From Diplocarpon mali (taxonomy: Eukaryota; Ascomycota; Leotiomycetes; Helotiales; Drepanopezizaceae), in NCBI GenBank assembly GCA_024741835.1, contig JAENRP010000056.1, forward strand, positions 1,444 through 65,443: DNA of 64,000 nucleotides, read 5' to 3'. Below, piece after piece: positions 46,883-58,352 of the stretch. Below the pieces are notes generated by a model, which saw nothing but the letters and a program-made list of their open reading frames with translations, was not told where the DNA came from and ran no database searches. The position numbers and the translations under genes were made by a program. The first letter of the stretch is position 1. Every line of letters starts with the position of its first letter.

Positions 46883-47823
46883 TGTTTAAAGGGGTGGGTG
46901 AAGGGAAAGTGAAAATGAAAGAGTGTAGGCGTGCTTGGACAGAAGCTTGCGATCGAAGGACGATGTGGTTATATATACATGATCATATAGTTACATATAC
47001 ATGTGAAGACACATGGACGAGGATGCCACTTCAGTTTCCCATATCATCCCATCTCATCTCGCTTAGTCTCATTCTCCGAAAGTCAATAGCCATGCCGCGA
47101 CTACCAACAACAAATTTGCAAGAAATCTCCCCCTTGTCGATTCTCCGACCTCAATCCCGCAGCTAGGGCTTGAGGTCAAATTAATTGCTCCCGTTTCTGT
47201 CTATTTCGATCAGTGCGGATCGGAATCAGGGCAAGAGTCCACCCAAAAGTATAAATTCCAGCCATTCAGAGAAGTAAGCGAACGTCTCAAACCTGACGAA
47301 ATTACAAGTGGACTGTTTTATATTGTTTTTCTTCTTATTGCGTATTCAGTGGATCACACAGTGTACTGACTCTAGCAATCAGGCATTTAGTCTTTTCACT
47401 TGCAATTACTGTCTCGTAGGCAATCTATTTATGAATCACGACTAATGAGTTTATTGTCTATGCCGTGCTTGAAAAAAAGAACCCCAAATCGAGGGTTGTC
47501 GGTGCCACATCGAAGTATATTTAACCTTGCACATGCCTTACATGTGCGATGCAAACTACCCTGAGCCCACGCTGATGCGAAGTTTATTCGGCCTGCGACG
47601 AAGTACCTACGTACAAGTCCGCTGTACTTCGTGGCAGGCGAAAAGAAATCTGGATGAAAAGTATACCGTACTCTGTATAATTTGAATTTGCAAACTTATT
47701 ATATCCTCCTAATATATTCACTTTTATGCAGGCTTTTGTTTCGACCCGGGACGAACGACGGTTTTATGCTTCGTATCAGAATGTTGCTGTTTTAAGGGTT
47801 GGATACACATCCTGCAGCCTTTA
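46883..47823. other. Upstream region of the GH7 gene and AT-rich intergenic DNA
   Basis: The first few hundred bases should be the cellulase promoter. No other gene is supported. A near-perfect hairpin lies at 47591-47639. Confidence 0.45.
47591..47639. repeat. 16-bp inverted repeat (hairpin) with 17-nt loop
   Basis: GCCTGCGACGAAGTAC and, 17 nt later, GTACTTCGTGGCAGGC; the arms match at 15 of 16 positions. It lies in AT-rich DNA close to a mariner-like element. It could be a foldback element remnant or part of a larger terminal repeat. Confidence 0.8.
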
Positions 47824-48107
47824 CATACTTCGTACAGGGCGTAATAATCTGAGGTTCCCTGTCTGTGCACACTAGATTCTTGGCAATGCTGCTTTTATTG
47901 AATTCCTTAGTATTTTGTATAGCCAACTTTTGCGTCAATCACTGCTCTATATCTATTTGGCATTTCCCTAATCAAATCTCTAATTATCTCAACTGTTATT
48001 GATTCCTAAACTTCAAATACCCCCTGTCGAAACCCCTGCACAAAAGAAAGTTCTAGTATAGCGCACAGATAGAAAACCTCAGATTATTTCGCCATGGACT
48101 AAGTATG
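47824..48107 (-). mobile_element. Internally deleted Tc1/mariner element with terminal inverted repeats
   Basis: A roughly 284-bp element. The left end (47824-47875, starting CATACTTCGTACAGGGCGTA) and the reverse complement of the right end (48107-48056, starting CATACTTAGTCCATGGCGAA) align over about 50 bp, with the shared block AATAATCTGAGGTT; most differences are C/T changes. The interior minus strand 48020-47907 encodes the C-terminal end of a Tc1-type transposase (TVEIIRDLIREMPNRYRAVI, then DAKVGYTKY and stop), matching the family pattern of MPxRxxAVIxAKGGxTKY. A TAG occupies the place where a Trp codon is expected just upstream. The catalytic DDE region is missing. A TA is next to the left end (47822-47823), but no matching TA flanks the right. 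Confidence 0.75.
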
Positions 48108-51100
48108 ATCCCAATGTGCCCAATACGGGTAAAAACTTGGCAATGTTTAGAATCACCTGTTTCAATCTAGAAACAAACTTATTATTACTTGCTCCCACAC
48201 GTCCCGGTCAAGTGACGGTCGGCTCTGCCGGAGATCGCAAACAGGCCTGGCGTTTTCCGTAAAAGTCGACTTTTTGGCATTCAACAAGTGTGTAGAGCCA
48301 TTGTACGCAGGAAGCGTGCCAGTAACTTCCCTCGTATTTTAAATAAGTCTGATTGCAGATTGCCAGCTGCGAGCGACGTTGTATTATGCTGGCGCGCAAG
48401 GCAGTGTATCAGCTAGTAGGGTCCATAGCGCCTAGCCAGTCCCAATCAATCGTCTTGAGAGCTCGCCGGCGCTGACTAGGCCGGCGACCTATGAGAGAGA
48501 TACGCGTCCAGGATGCAAAACCTCGGCGTTTATTTTACAAGGAGATGCTGTCTGGGTACCGGAAAGTCTACCCAGGACTCAAGTTCTCCAGTAGGCTGCA
48601 AATACGCTGTCTAGACCTTTGATTGCTGGGGTTGGATGGGTTACTGCTCGGTCAACATCCACGTGATAGACAAGCCCACATTTGCAGCCTGTTGAAAGAA
48701 GTGAATGCTCCCCCTTTTTCATTTACAAAGACAAAGTGGGTAGAAAACCTGCCGAGCAAGTTCTGCTACTATGTAATAACCTCTTGGGGGAATAAATGTT
48801 TTAGGCGTCAAAACGTTATTTTAAAGCTCAGATCCTAAAGGCTCCTTAACTGCTTCGTAGCTAGTATGAAAACTAGGCTAATGGCGAAGCTCTGTTAGCT
48901 TTAAATTAGCTGCTTAGTTCTCAGTTAATTTTTTAAGTTAGACTTTTACAAGTGAGACTTTACTTTTACACCCCAACTTCATTCTTTAAGTCTTGTTTAA
49001 CTTTTTGAGTTAGACTTCTGTAAGTAAGAACATGATTTTGAACACTAATCGTTGTTTTGCAAGAAGTCAATCCCTGTCTATGATAGGGTCTAGATTAGTA
49101 GGTTTTAGCCTATGTTGTTTTGATATAAAAAAGGGTCCATTTGTATTAAATTGCCATTAGCGTCATAGCCCTATGAGTACTTTGTTGGTACAGAGTCACA
49201 GCGATTACTTCGCAAGTGATGTCCTCTATCGACAATTCTTTTAGCTTGGAACAGAAATTAGATAGAAATAATGGGTAGCTTATGAATAGAGCTATGCAAG
49301 TGTATTGCCACCTTCTCCCCTATGACTATTGTCGATTTGAAGGGAAAAAGGTCCAGTACTAAAAGACAAGGGAGAACACCTAACCGCTGTACATCGGTAG
49401 AAGAATAGCCTAATACTCCTATGCACTTCGTTACAGACCAAGGAACTGTTTCCTGTCTTGAGTCGGCTGCAAATCCACCAAATACTGAAAAGGCAAACTG
49501 GCTATGCAGACAGTATCCTCTGCTTCGACTCCTCCTAGTTGTTCCAAGAGCTCCCACTTATTTGTTAGGAAACTTTTCGCTACTTCGTCGCAAGCAAGAC
49601 AAATACCAAATAAGTGTTAACTCCAGTGGAGCTTATAGTAGGGTGAGAAGATTATATACACTTTCATATGGTGTTTGTTTAGCGTATGACAAAGTAGATT
49701 GCCGATGGCGATTTTTATGCTTGAACCCGTAGCTTTAGGTTTGAAAGTACGTACTATTTTCGGATGTCGGATGGGGGAATAGCTCTCAAATCGGTCCACT
49801 CAGAATCTCTGTTTTCCGAGTGGTGGAAGCCCCTTGCGGTGGAGAGTCTGATCAGTGGATTTCAGAGTGGATTTTACAACCTACTGGAGAAAAGGGAGTT
49901 GAGTGTGAGATGCGAAATAGGTGGCTAAGGCGAATTGAACAGTCAGCTCTCCGCCCTCTCCGAAAGAGAAAAAAAAAAATCTCCTACGGCTAAGAGGCCT
50001 TCCGGAAGAAAAGACACGCGCCGATTGTTAACGGAGAGAATTTCCGGAGTTATGCTGACACATTATATTAAATAAAACAGAAAAGAGGTTTGAGCCTAGG
50101 CTTGGACGTTTCGGGTATTGCATAGTCTTCGAAAACTTGACAGCAATCTTGCTTTTCCGATCCCCCTACTGGTTTGAACGTTAATTTCTTTTGCCCTTCG
50201 CCAACCCCACAATTTTCATACTGAAGTTCGTCCCCTATCAACAAGGGGTTCTTGGACACTTGTTTTGAGTAATATATGATTCTTATAGTTCTTGATAGAA
50301 ACAAAAGAAAGAGAGAATTAAACTCAGGATGATGGCATTATAGATCCTACGATGGCAGTAGTTAGTTTCCCACTTTTTGTCCCTAGACACATAATTGCTA
50401 TGCAAGGGAAACTATTCATTATGAAGTAAACATGAAGGAACACTTAATCGCTGCACCTCTCATGGTATTGAAAAAAAAAAGTATCCAGGGCCTCCTTGCG
50501 AACAAGAAATAACTTTTGACCGCTGCATATCTGTACCGAATCGCATATTTTTTTTAAAACAAAAACCACATGAAAGTATACTTTAAACTTGCGACCAATC
50601 ACACTTCAGGCTAACTTAACTTTTGTGCAGCTCACACAGTTCAATGAAGGACGTAGTATGAAACCGTGCATACTTAGACTCAGAAACAAACTTATTTTGT
50701 TACAAATTTTGAGCGGACTACAGCATACGCGACTTCGGGAACTGCTTGATTATATAGCTGAGCTTCATCTCTTGCTCAATCAGCGTTACGAAAACTAAGT
50801 TGCCTCACAAATATACCATTGCGGCAGTTTGGACTAACTCTAAGATTCGCTTGGCAAACCTTTATAAGTCAGTTGAGAAATCCCTCTCGATCTTGCTCGG
50901 TTTAGGGCCAGCAGCCTGCCCTGCGTTCCCTGAGCTATGACAGAAGAACGAGGAAAGTACGGCATCAAATGGTAAGTGTGAGAAAGCTGGGTTTGAAGTG
51001 AGAAGTGAGATCCGGAGCTGCATTGGAGTTTTCTAGTGAATGGCTGCATTAATTTGAGATGAGGTGCAGCGAGCAACAGCTCCACGATCAAACGAAGGGA

Positions 51101-51317
51101 AGACTGAATAAATTCCCGGAAGTCAGAGTTAGACATATAAGGATCTGTAAGAAAAGAAAAAAATGACTAACAAGAGCGTCTGTTGACACTGAATAAGCCT
51201 TGCACTGGATAAGAAACTGACAGAGATCTTGGAGAGTCATTAGGCCAGCAAGATATCCCCACAATCTTTCCTCTTTTCTGCACGACTATCCTCAATAACT
51301 GGTCAAAAGTCCACACA
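48108..51317. other. AT-rich intergenic region
   Basis: About 3.2 kb without a supportable gene. Frames up to 103 codons (for example at 49258-49557 and 49421-49732) have no recognisable features. The GC-richer patch at 48400-48520 has CGCCGGCG-type palindromic sequence but no ORF. The last part is the 3' flank of the Nop4-like gene. Confidence 0.4.
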
Positions 51318-53726
51318 TCAAGCCTTCGCACCACCCCTCCGCTTCATCCGCATCTGTCTCTTCTTCTGAATAATCTGCGCACGGCGCTGTAGACGGCCTT
51401 CTTCTCCAGGCGGAAATCCGGGCTTGAAAGCTTTCGGTTTGGGGTCCTTGGTGCCTTTCTTCGGGTTCTTGTTACCAGTATCTGAGTCTGTCTTCTTTCG
51501 CTTCCCAATCTCAACCTTCTCGAAGCTCTTCCCTTCCTCAACCGGCGCCCTTGAACCCTTCTTCCCCGGACGTCCAGGCTTGCCTTTCATGCCCACCCGC
51601 GTCTTTTTCATCACCTCCCCCCTGGTGAAAACTTTCTTCTCCTTCTGCGGCGCCTCCCCCTTCTCCCGCAATTCTAGCACCTCTTTACTCCTTAAGCGGG
51701 CTTTCTCCTCCTTCTCCTTGCGCCTCTGCACGACCTGCGCATTTTCAATCGCAAATTCGACGATGAGCCGCTGTTTCTTGCTGCTGCCTTCGTTCTGCAC
51801 CGCGTGGCCGTTCAGCCAGCGCAGCCCCATCAGTGCCCACCGATGACTGGAATACTCGATGAATCCGTATCCCCGGGACTTACCGGCGCCCGACTCTTCG
51901 GAGACTTTCGCGCCTTCGCGGCCTTCGAAAACGATCTTGGCTTGTCGGACTATGCCCTTCCCTTTGGCTTTGCGCTGTTTTTCCGCGTCGCGCATTTCTG
52001 GGCCGCCGCGGGCTTCTTCTTCTTTGGATAATTGTTGCCGCAGGCCGGATTTGACGTCTCTAGCAAAGCCAACGACTGCTTCACGTGCCAGGGCTTTCAA
52101 GTCTTTGGAGTTGATGTTCTTGGGTAGGTTCCGGATCGAGAGGCGGGTAAGGGAGAGGTGCAGCGTGGGGTTATTCTGGATGAGCTTTTTGCGCTGCTTG
52201 GCTGAGTCTTCACGAAGGATAACCTCGGAAGGTGAGAGTGCGTCGTAGAGGGCTGTGCCTCTAGCGACTGTGCCTTCAGAGAGAAGATAAAGCTTCCGCT
52301 TGTCTTTGTCGCGCTCAGTGCGGAGGAACGCGCCATTATCGGTCAGCTTCACTGCTGTTTCCTTCTCCACAGCCTTGGAGACTTGCAATGTACGCCCATC
52401 AATCGAGTATAGTCCACTTGTGTCAGCGGCGTCGTTCTCGAGCACCGAGTGTTTGGTTTTGGTCATGATGGCGTTGGCCCCGGTAAATTGATGTTTTGGG
52501 GCTCCGCGGAAACAGGAGTCGGCGTCGTGTACGTTGAAGAAGCAGACGAAGCCTGTACCTTTGGGTCGGTCGGTTGCGCGATCCATGACCACACGAGCAT
52601 AGCGGACAGTCCCAAATTGCGAGAAGTGCTCTTTGAGTTCGGCGTCGCGGACTGTGAAGGGGAGGTTGCGGATGAAGAGAGTGGTGGAATTATCTGTTAT
52701 GAGGACCTTTTTGCGAGTAGGTTCTTCTATTTCGGATTCAGAATCCGAGGAATCGTCTTTCCAGGTCTCTTCTTCTAAACTCTCCTCCTCTTTGTCGTCT
52801 CCAGATTCCTCATCTTCTTGAGGCTGGTCATCTTCATCCTCAGATTCGAGATTCTCACCAAAGTTCTTGAAAAAATTGGCAACATCGTCCTCGTTGTCGG
52901 GATTTTCGCTAGCTTTCTTCTCCATCGACTCCTTGGAATTTTTCTTCAACTTGACGCCGTCATTCTCATCACTCTCATTATTCATGTTGGCTTCCTTCCG
53001 AGTCTCCCAGACATCCTTGTCCACAGCCCAATCCACAGCTACCATTCTTCCATCTACCAAAGTGCCATTGATCGTCGCTAAAGCCTTCTCGGCGTTCTTC
53101 TTTCCCCGCATTGTAACGAAACCAAACCCAGCCTGCGTATCGCCCTTGACTTTGGGCAACGTAGAGAACTTGACCTTGCCATACCCTCTGAACATATCGG
53201 CTAGCTTCTCAGGCGTATTGATACTCCAAGGCAGATTTCGAATGATTAGCTTCGGCGGTTTCTTATCATCTGCCATCTTCTCCAACCGTGCCTTTTTCGC
53301 AGCAGCAGCCTCCGCGGATATTGTGCTCTTTCTCTTGCCCTCTAAGCCATCGCCTTTAGTCATCTCTCTTGATCTCGGCTGCGCAATCTCGATTTTCATC
53401 TTTCGGCCCAAGAACGTCTGCCCGTTGAATTCCTCCAGAGCTCGCTGCGCGTCCTCCGCATCTGCCAACGTAACGAAGCCATAGCCTTTGGATTGTTTGG
53501 TCTCAGTATCGAGGACAACAGTTGCATGCTTGAGGGGGTAGTTTTGAGAGAAGAGTTCGGTCAGTTGATCGCTAGTCGCTATAGCGGGCAGAGAGCGCAC
53601 AAATAGGGTGCGTTGGGCTGAGGCATTGGTTTCTTTGCGGGGTTTTTTGGAGGGAGGATCTTGGGTGTCAAATTTAGCTTCATTCTCCGCATCAATCTCA
53701 CCTGCACTGCGCATTCGTTTGCCCAT
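51318..53726 (-). CDS. NOP4: Nop4/RBM28-like nucleolar RNA-binding protein (four RRMs)
   Basis: Nucleolar protein needed for 60S ribosomal subunit maturation (yeast Nop4/Nop77, human RBM28). Intronless, 802 residues from ATG 53726; an upstream in-frame ATG at 53771 would add 15 hydrophobic residues and is less likely. Four RRMs are visible: RRM1 about 39-115 (TLFVRSLP, KGYGFVTL), RRM2 about 158-235 (KLIIRNLPW, AGFGFVTM), RRM3 about 348-450 (TTLFIRNLPF, KGTGFVCF) and RRM4 about 528-660 (LSIRNLPKN, RGYGFIEY). An acidic stretch (ESEDEDDQPQEDEESGDDKE) separates RRM2 and RRM3, and RRM4 has a long Lys/Glu-rich insertion. The last 140 residues are strongly basic (GMKGKPGRPGKKGSRAP, ending QKKRQMRMKRRGGAKA), consistent with nucleolar targeting. 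This matches the family architecture and looks intact. Confidence 0.92.
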   Translation of the reverse strand: MGKRMRSAGEIDAENEAKFDTQDPPSKKPRKETNASAQRTLFVRSLPAIATSDQLTELFSQNYPLKHATVVLDTETKQSKGYGFVTLADAEDAQRALEEFNGQTFLGRKMKIEIAQPRSREMTKGDGLEGKRKSTISAEAAAAKKARLEKMADDKKPPKLIIRNLPWSINTPEKLADMFRGYGKVKFSTLPKVKGDTQAGFGFVTMRGKKNAEKALATINGTLVDGRMVAVDWAVDKDVWETRKEANMNNESDENDGVKLKKNSKESMEKKASENPDNEDDVANFFKNFGENLESEDEDDQPQEDEESGDDKEEESLEEETWKDDSSDSESEIEEPTRKKVLITDNSTTLFIRNLPFTVRDAELKEHFSQFGTVRYARVVMDRATDRPKGTGFVCFFNVHDADSCFRGAPKHQFTGANAIMTKTKHSVLENDAADTSGLYSIDGRTLQVSKAVEKETAVKLTDNGAFLRTERDKDKRKLYLLSEGTVARGTALYDALSPSEVILREDSAKQRKKLIQNNPTLHLSLTRLSIRNLPKNINSKDLKALAREAVVGFARDVKSGLRQQLSKEEEARGGPEMRDAEKQRKAKGKGIVRQAKIVFEGREGAKVSEESGAGKSRGYGFIEYSSHRWALMGLRWLNGHAVQNEGSSKKQRLIVEFAIENAQVVQRRKEKEEKARLRSKEVLELREKGEAPQKEKKVFTRGEVMKKTRVGMKGKPGRPGKKGSRAPVEEGKSFEKVEIGKRKKTDSDTGNKNPKKGTKDPKPKAFKPGFPPGEEGRLQRRAQIIQKKRQMRMKRRGGAKA

Positions 53727-54573
53727 AGTGAAAGTATATAGAGATATGGAGATGAACGTTAGCTGAGGCAACTAGAACTTTTTTTCAAATCAGATTTATC
53801 GCGATGGCGCTAGGACGGAAAAGGAGCTTAGGACTTGGCATGTAGCTATTGCTGTGCATAAGGAACACTTTAAGGAACACTAGAATAAAATTTCCATGTG
53901 ATGAAACCCGTAAATGATATGAAAGCCTCGGACTGCTAATACTATCTTGACCGCATGAGACCATTCATCATCTTCCTTCGCGATTCAGCTTCTCCACATT
54001 ATCCTCGGATTAGACACGTGATCTCGTCCGCCCCACCTCTTAGCCTCTTTCTAAGGCTGGTTTGGAAGATGTGACGGCGCGGAGGCCCGACCCTCATCAA
54101 TCCCAAACCATCAACACCCCGACGACGACTGCAACACCACGAACTTCGCCGACGACCCCAACTATACTTCTGAATAGCGCCATCCTCGGGAAGCACTTGA
54201 TGCCCGCGCCCTAAGAGTAGGCAGACTCCCCACGGCGTCGCCTGCTGTTGCGCGCCCACGGTCGCCCGATCTGCCCAGGCCGAGCCAATCCTGCGCTCAC
54301 CTCTCGCCCATCCAGAACCGACCAGAACTTCTTCTCCCTCAATCAAGAACTCTTGATTGAGCCGCAGCATACAGTCCTCGATCTCTGCCGTCACTCACGG
54401 GTACTGGCGCCTCTGGCAAATAATTTGCTTTCGAGCTTCCACGATCTTTCACCTTCAGCTTCACCTCAACCTTTGACGGCCACCAGCGTTCGTACTCGCT
54501 TTGTCCAATATTCTCAACGTACGTACGACAAACATAAATCTCTCGATACTCGGAATCTCATTCATACCACGAA
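53727..54573. promoter_or_regulatory. Divergent promoter region, NOP4 / MED19
   Basis: An 847-bp gap between divergent starts (53726 minus, 54574 plus). The sequence from about 54350 to 54573 is pyrimidine-rich and probably 5' UTR of MED19. No specific element was recognised. Confidence 0.4.
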
Positions 54574-55848
54574 ATGACTTCCAATCTCCCTCGAACTCCC
54601 GAGACTCCTTCGCAGAAATCCCCGAACCATTCAAGTCTCCCTTCTAAGCCCGTCACCTCCCCCGCCGGCCCTCACTCTATCCTAACTCCCGCCCGCAGCG
54701 TCAGCGGCAGCATGTCATCTGCTAATATCGAAACTTCCGATGGCTTCCTCCATGATGATTCCTCTCTCAAGCGCAAGCGTGAAGTCGAGGATCACGGAGA
54801 TCAAGAGATGAAGAAGGTGCACGTCGAGGAACCTGAGATTCGTAAAGTCACGATCGAGGATATATCTGAGGATGTTGGTGCTCTTTATCTTTTCTGCAAG
54901 AAACGTAAGACTTCCCTCAGATATGTCTGTTTCCCTGGCGGAGTTATATAGACTACCCCGCCTCCAGTTAACCCTGCACGTCATTATTGAGGTACTTGGT
55001 TAACATGGATGTGGCGTGCAGCTCACCAATCTCGTCTCCCACCTCTCACGGTTGATCTATTCGAGCGTTACGGCTTGACTGCCATTGCAAAGGCTGTTAC
55101 CCGTACCAACCCTGATGGGTCAAAGGCAGTCAAGTTGCGGAAGACGTACAAGAATCACATCAAGACCCACGGTCTTGCCGGTTCTTTCGACGCTGTCAAG
55201 AAGGAGGTCAATGGGCCTGGTACACTCATGGAGATGCTGAAGACACCAGATGACGCATGGGCTGCTCAATTCGTCACGGGGAAAGAGATTGAGAAAGGCA
55301 TTCCCGCGCCGATGTTGGAGAAGGGTCATCCGACGTTCGTCATGGCCAGAGGAGCGATCCCAAAGGATCAATTCAACAGTGCTGTGCTCGGAGAGGTTTC
55401 CGGTGACTTGGTCAAGACTGTTCAGAACGGCAACCGAACCCCTCGCCCTCAAGCAACAGTTGCACGTCCCGCCCAGGCGACAACTAAAGCTGAAATTCGC
55501 CGTCCGGCGAGAAATATCAACAAGCGGTCATACACCGATGATAGCTTTGAGGGCTATGCCGAAGGACAGGGCGTTGACGATGATGCTCAAGACGAACAAG
55601 ACACCGAGTACACTGCCGCTGATGGAGACGACCGTGGAGCTCGCAAACGTTTCAAGAAGGTTTGAAATTTTGCCACAGATGCAAGACTTCAAAGCTAACG
55701 CACACAAGAACTCTCAAGCTCATGGTGTTAACTACCAGGGAGGTGCGGTTCGTCAGGGTGGCTATGGGCCTGGTAGTAAGCTTCTTGTTCCATTACTACT
55801 CACTCGGCGATATCTTCTGACTCGCCCTTTTTAGTGGTAGGAGCTTGA
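54574..55848 (+). CDS. MED19: Mediator complex subunit 19 (Rox3)
   Basis: Head-module-associated subunit of Mediator, the coactivator that links activators to RNA polymerase II. Four exons, 54574-54904, 55022-55659, 55709-55772 and a 14-nt final exon 55835-55848, join in frame and give 348 residues. The N-terminus is Ser/Pro-rich. The family core runs over the first junction: VTIEDISEDVGALYLFCKK joined to PHQSRLPPLTVDLFERYGLT, AIAKAVTRTNPDGSKAVKLR, KTYKNHIKTHGLAGSFDAVK, then TGKEIEKGIPAP and MARGAIPKDQFNSAVLGEVS, in the order found in fungal Med19. The C-terminal part is Arg/Asp-rich and the last exon supplies VVGA-stop after GGYGPG, as in related fungal proteins. The last two introns are supported by frame and by this conserved ending. 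Another Mediator subunit, MED5, lies 6 kb downstream on the same strand. Confidence 0.88.
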
Positions 55849-58352
55849 ACTCGATAGAAGACCGCGCCCCTGTAAACTACCCCTTTCGGCCCCCGCCGCG
55901 TCCTCTCACGAGGCTGTATACTCACGTTCAAATCCCCAACAACCTGTCCTCTCTCCACACGGAAAGTTGGCACAGAGTCGCGACTTCAGATGCCGTGCTG
56001 GGTCGTGTTGATGAAACCCTTAAATACCCCAAATCTCACCACGGACTGAGAGTATGATGGCGCACTTCTTTCCGAACTGAATTTGAGAAAATCGAAGTCG
56101 CCTCTGGCGTCTACGGCGTTTTTTCTTCTGCTTGCATGTGGTTCCGGTGAGGTCGAGCTGAGATCATAGCATAATGTCATGAGTAAAAGATGAACTTGAA
56201 TATGAAACTTTGGTGGATTTTGTCGCTGTGAATGTAACTTGCTTTCTCTTTTCGCTCTTCTGCCCTAGTGGGCTTCGTATCTGCTTTCTGTCTATGCATT
56301 TGTGGTCCTGATCCTTTTTCTTTGCGATCAAACACTATGCTTGATTGGCCCGCTTGTCAAGCTTTTTACGTGTGGCCTGACAAAGTGAACTTGCTGCGAG
56401 ATATTTTGGGATAAGTATCTTTACGACCACACAATTTACTCAAAGATTTTGTCTTTGAATATAAAAGGCTAGGGGTTTTTTCACACAGCACAGACTGTCT
56501 CTCCTTGTTATAGGAATCAGTCAGGGGTTGCGCTAGTGGTTTATGTGACTGGTGAATGTTTCGTTCTTGCTGCAGGGTGTAAGATTGAGCCTATTCCTCT
56601 ATTAAATATCCATCTCTTCAAGGCGACAATTCGAACTTTCGTCCAGACTATGGATCTAGCTACATAGAAGTGAAATAAGCTACTTTTTTTTCTTACATCA
56701 AACGATTTCCTTCCTTCCTACTGAAGTTAGATCCTTATCGATGCAATTCATCCAGCGACAAGGAGCCATGGACGAATGATTTTGGGCAAGGAGGAGCCGA
56801 AAGTGGGCGTGGATTTTCCTATTTGGTTTGACGCAGAAGTGATACTGAGGGGCTTGGAATAGCGATACTTGCAGGGTAACTTTACTGCGGCTATACTATA
56901 TGAATCTGCTTTTCCTGCAACGCTTCTTCTCTTCCATACATCGCGCTTGATTCTCCAAGTTACCTAGAGAGGTATAGAGCTGTGCCCGCGTTGTGGTATG
57001 GATCTCAGCATGAGATAGGCGATCTCCGATAGCCGTCATTACAATCTTGTTTCTTCTACAGCTCTATGAGAAGAATCAGACTACTAATTCTCATAGATTG
57101 CTACCTGTTTCTGAGCTGATTGTCATGGATGTGTGTTTGTTGTTTACTTTAGATTGTGTGAAACAATTAGGTAGCAGCATATTTGTAGACACATGGAACT
57201 GTATTGAATCGCTGCTGGGCCTAGCAAACTCTTGGTTTTTAAAATCCAATGTCTTGTTATCGCCGCCTCCAGCTCCTCGTTACTTGTGCAGCAGTCTGGA
57301 TCTCTGCCCTTTTACTTATCAGCCTGCTTCGATAAAGGGAGGACAAGGGGGTTGGGGATGGTGTTGGGGGAGGTAAATAAGTACATATTCAATAGTCTTA
57401 GCATGTGTATATAGTTGCCAGTAATGTCATTTGTTATTGATTCCTAGCGCAACCGCAGAGTAAGAGCATCAAAAATCATATGTATAAATATGAACCATGT
57501 TTCTCTAAGGATGGTTGCTGTTTCTCATATGCACAGCTCCTAAGCTAGCTTTATCACAAAATAGGCTTCAGTATAAACAGATTCCTTCCTATCTACCAAT
57601 ATCTCAACTTGGATTACTCCAATTTAACTTTGCTGCGGTAACAAACTTCTCTTTTGAGATTTCATACGCCTAAATTGAAGCTCCCACATGTTTCAAAGAC
57701 ACCTTTAATAAATAGTACAGAGCTGGCGACTAGGAATGAATCCTGAGATGCTCCTGTCAGGTACTTCTCGCGGCCTCCAGCATTGCATTACTCTAACCAG
57801 GCCTTGTGCTACCCAAATAAGCGCTCTCTATAAGCTAGGGAACCATGACGCCTCAGCGTTCCATTGGGGAATCATGGATTACAATAGAGATAGCCTTTTC
57901 TCATCCAGATCTAGCCAAAAGTTATTCGTTCGCTAACGAACATTAACAGGACCCATTGAGATCACTCAGGCGTCTTAGCATTCATCTAAAGTATAGAAAG
58001 ATTGTTTGGCAAAAGTCAACAAAACATCACTACGCTCAATACACATCTGCAAAATGCGTTGCTTTTTGCTTAGGACGGTTGTATATAGATGCAAAAAAGC
58101 TTGCGCTTTATATTTATTCATTTAGTGATGTTTCTTGTCTCACTGATTCTCTCTGATTAACTATCTCCTTTTCAATCCGCTCTCTAGCGTCAACCAATCG
58201 CTCAGCTCTTTAATCAACCTACCAGCAACCGTTTTTCTCTCACTTCAACTCTAAAACCAGCCATCTATCATCGTAGCTCTATGACTATCGTTTCTTGATA
58301 TCCTTTCGGCCGCGCCTTCAGCATCTATGCGTTCTTGCTTTCTCAGTCTGAC
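55849..58352. other. AT-rich intergenic region
   Basis: About 2.5 kb without a supportable gene. Frames up to about 109 codons (57047-57376) have no domain-like pattern. It includes the 3' flank of MED19. Confidence 0.4.
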
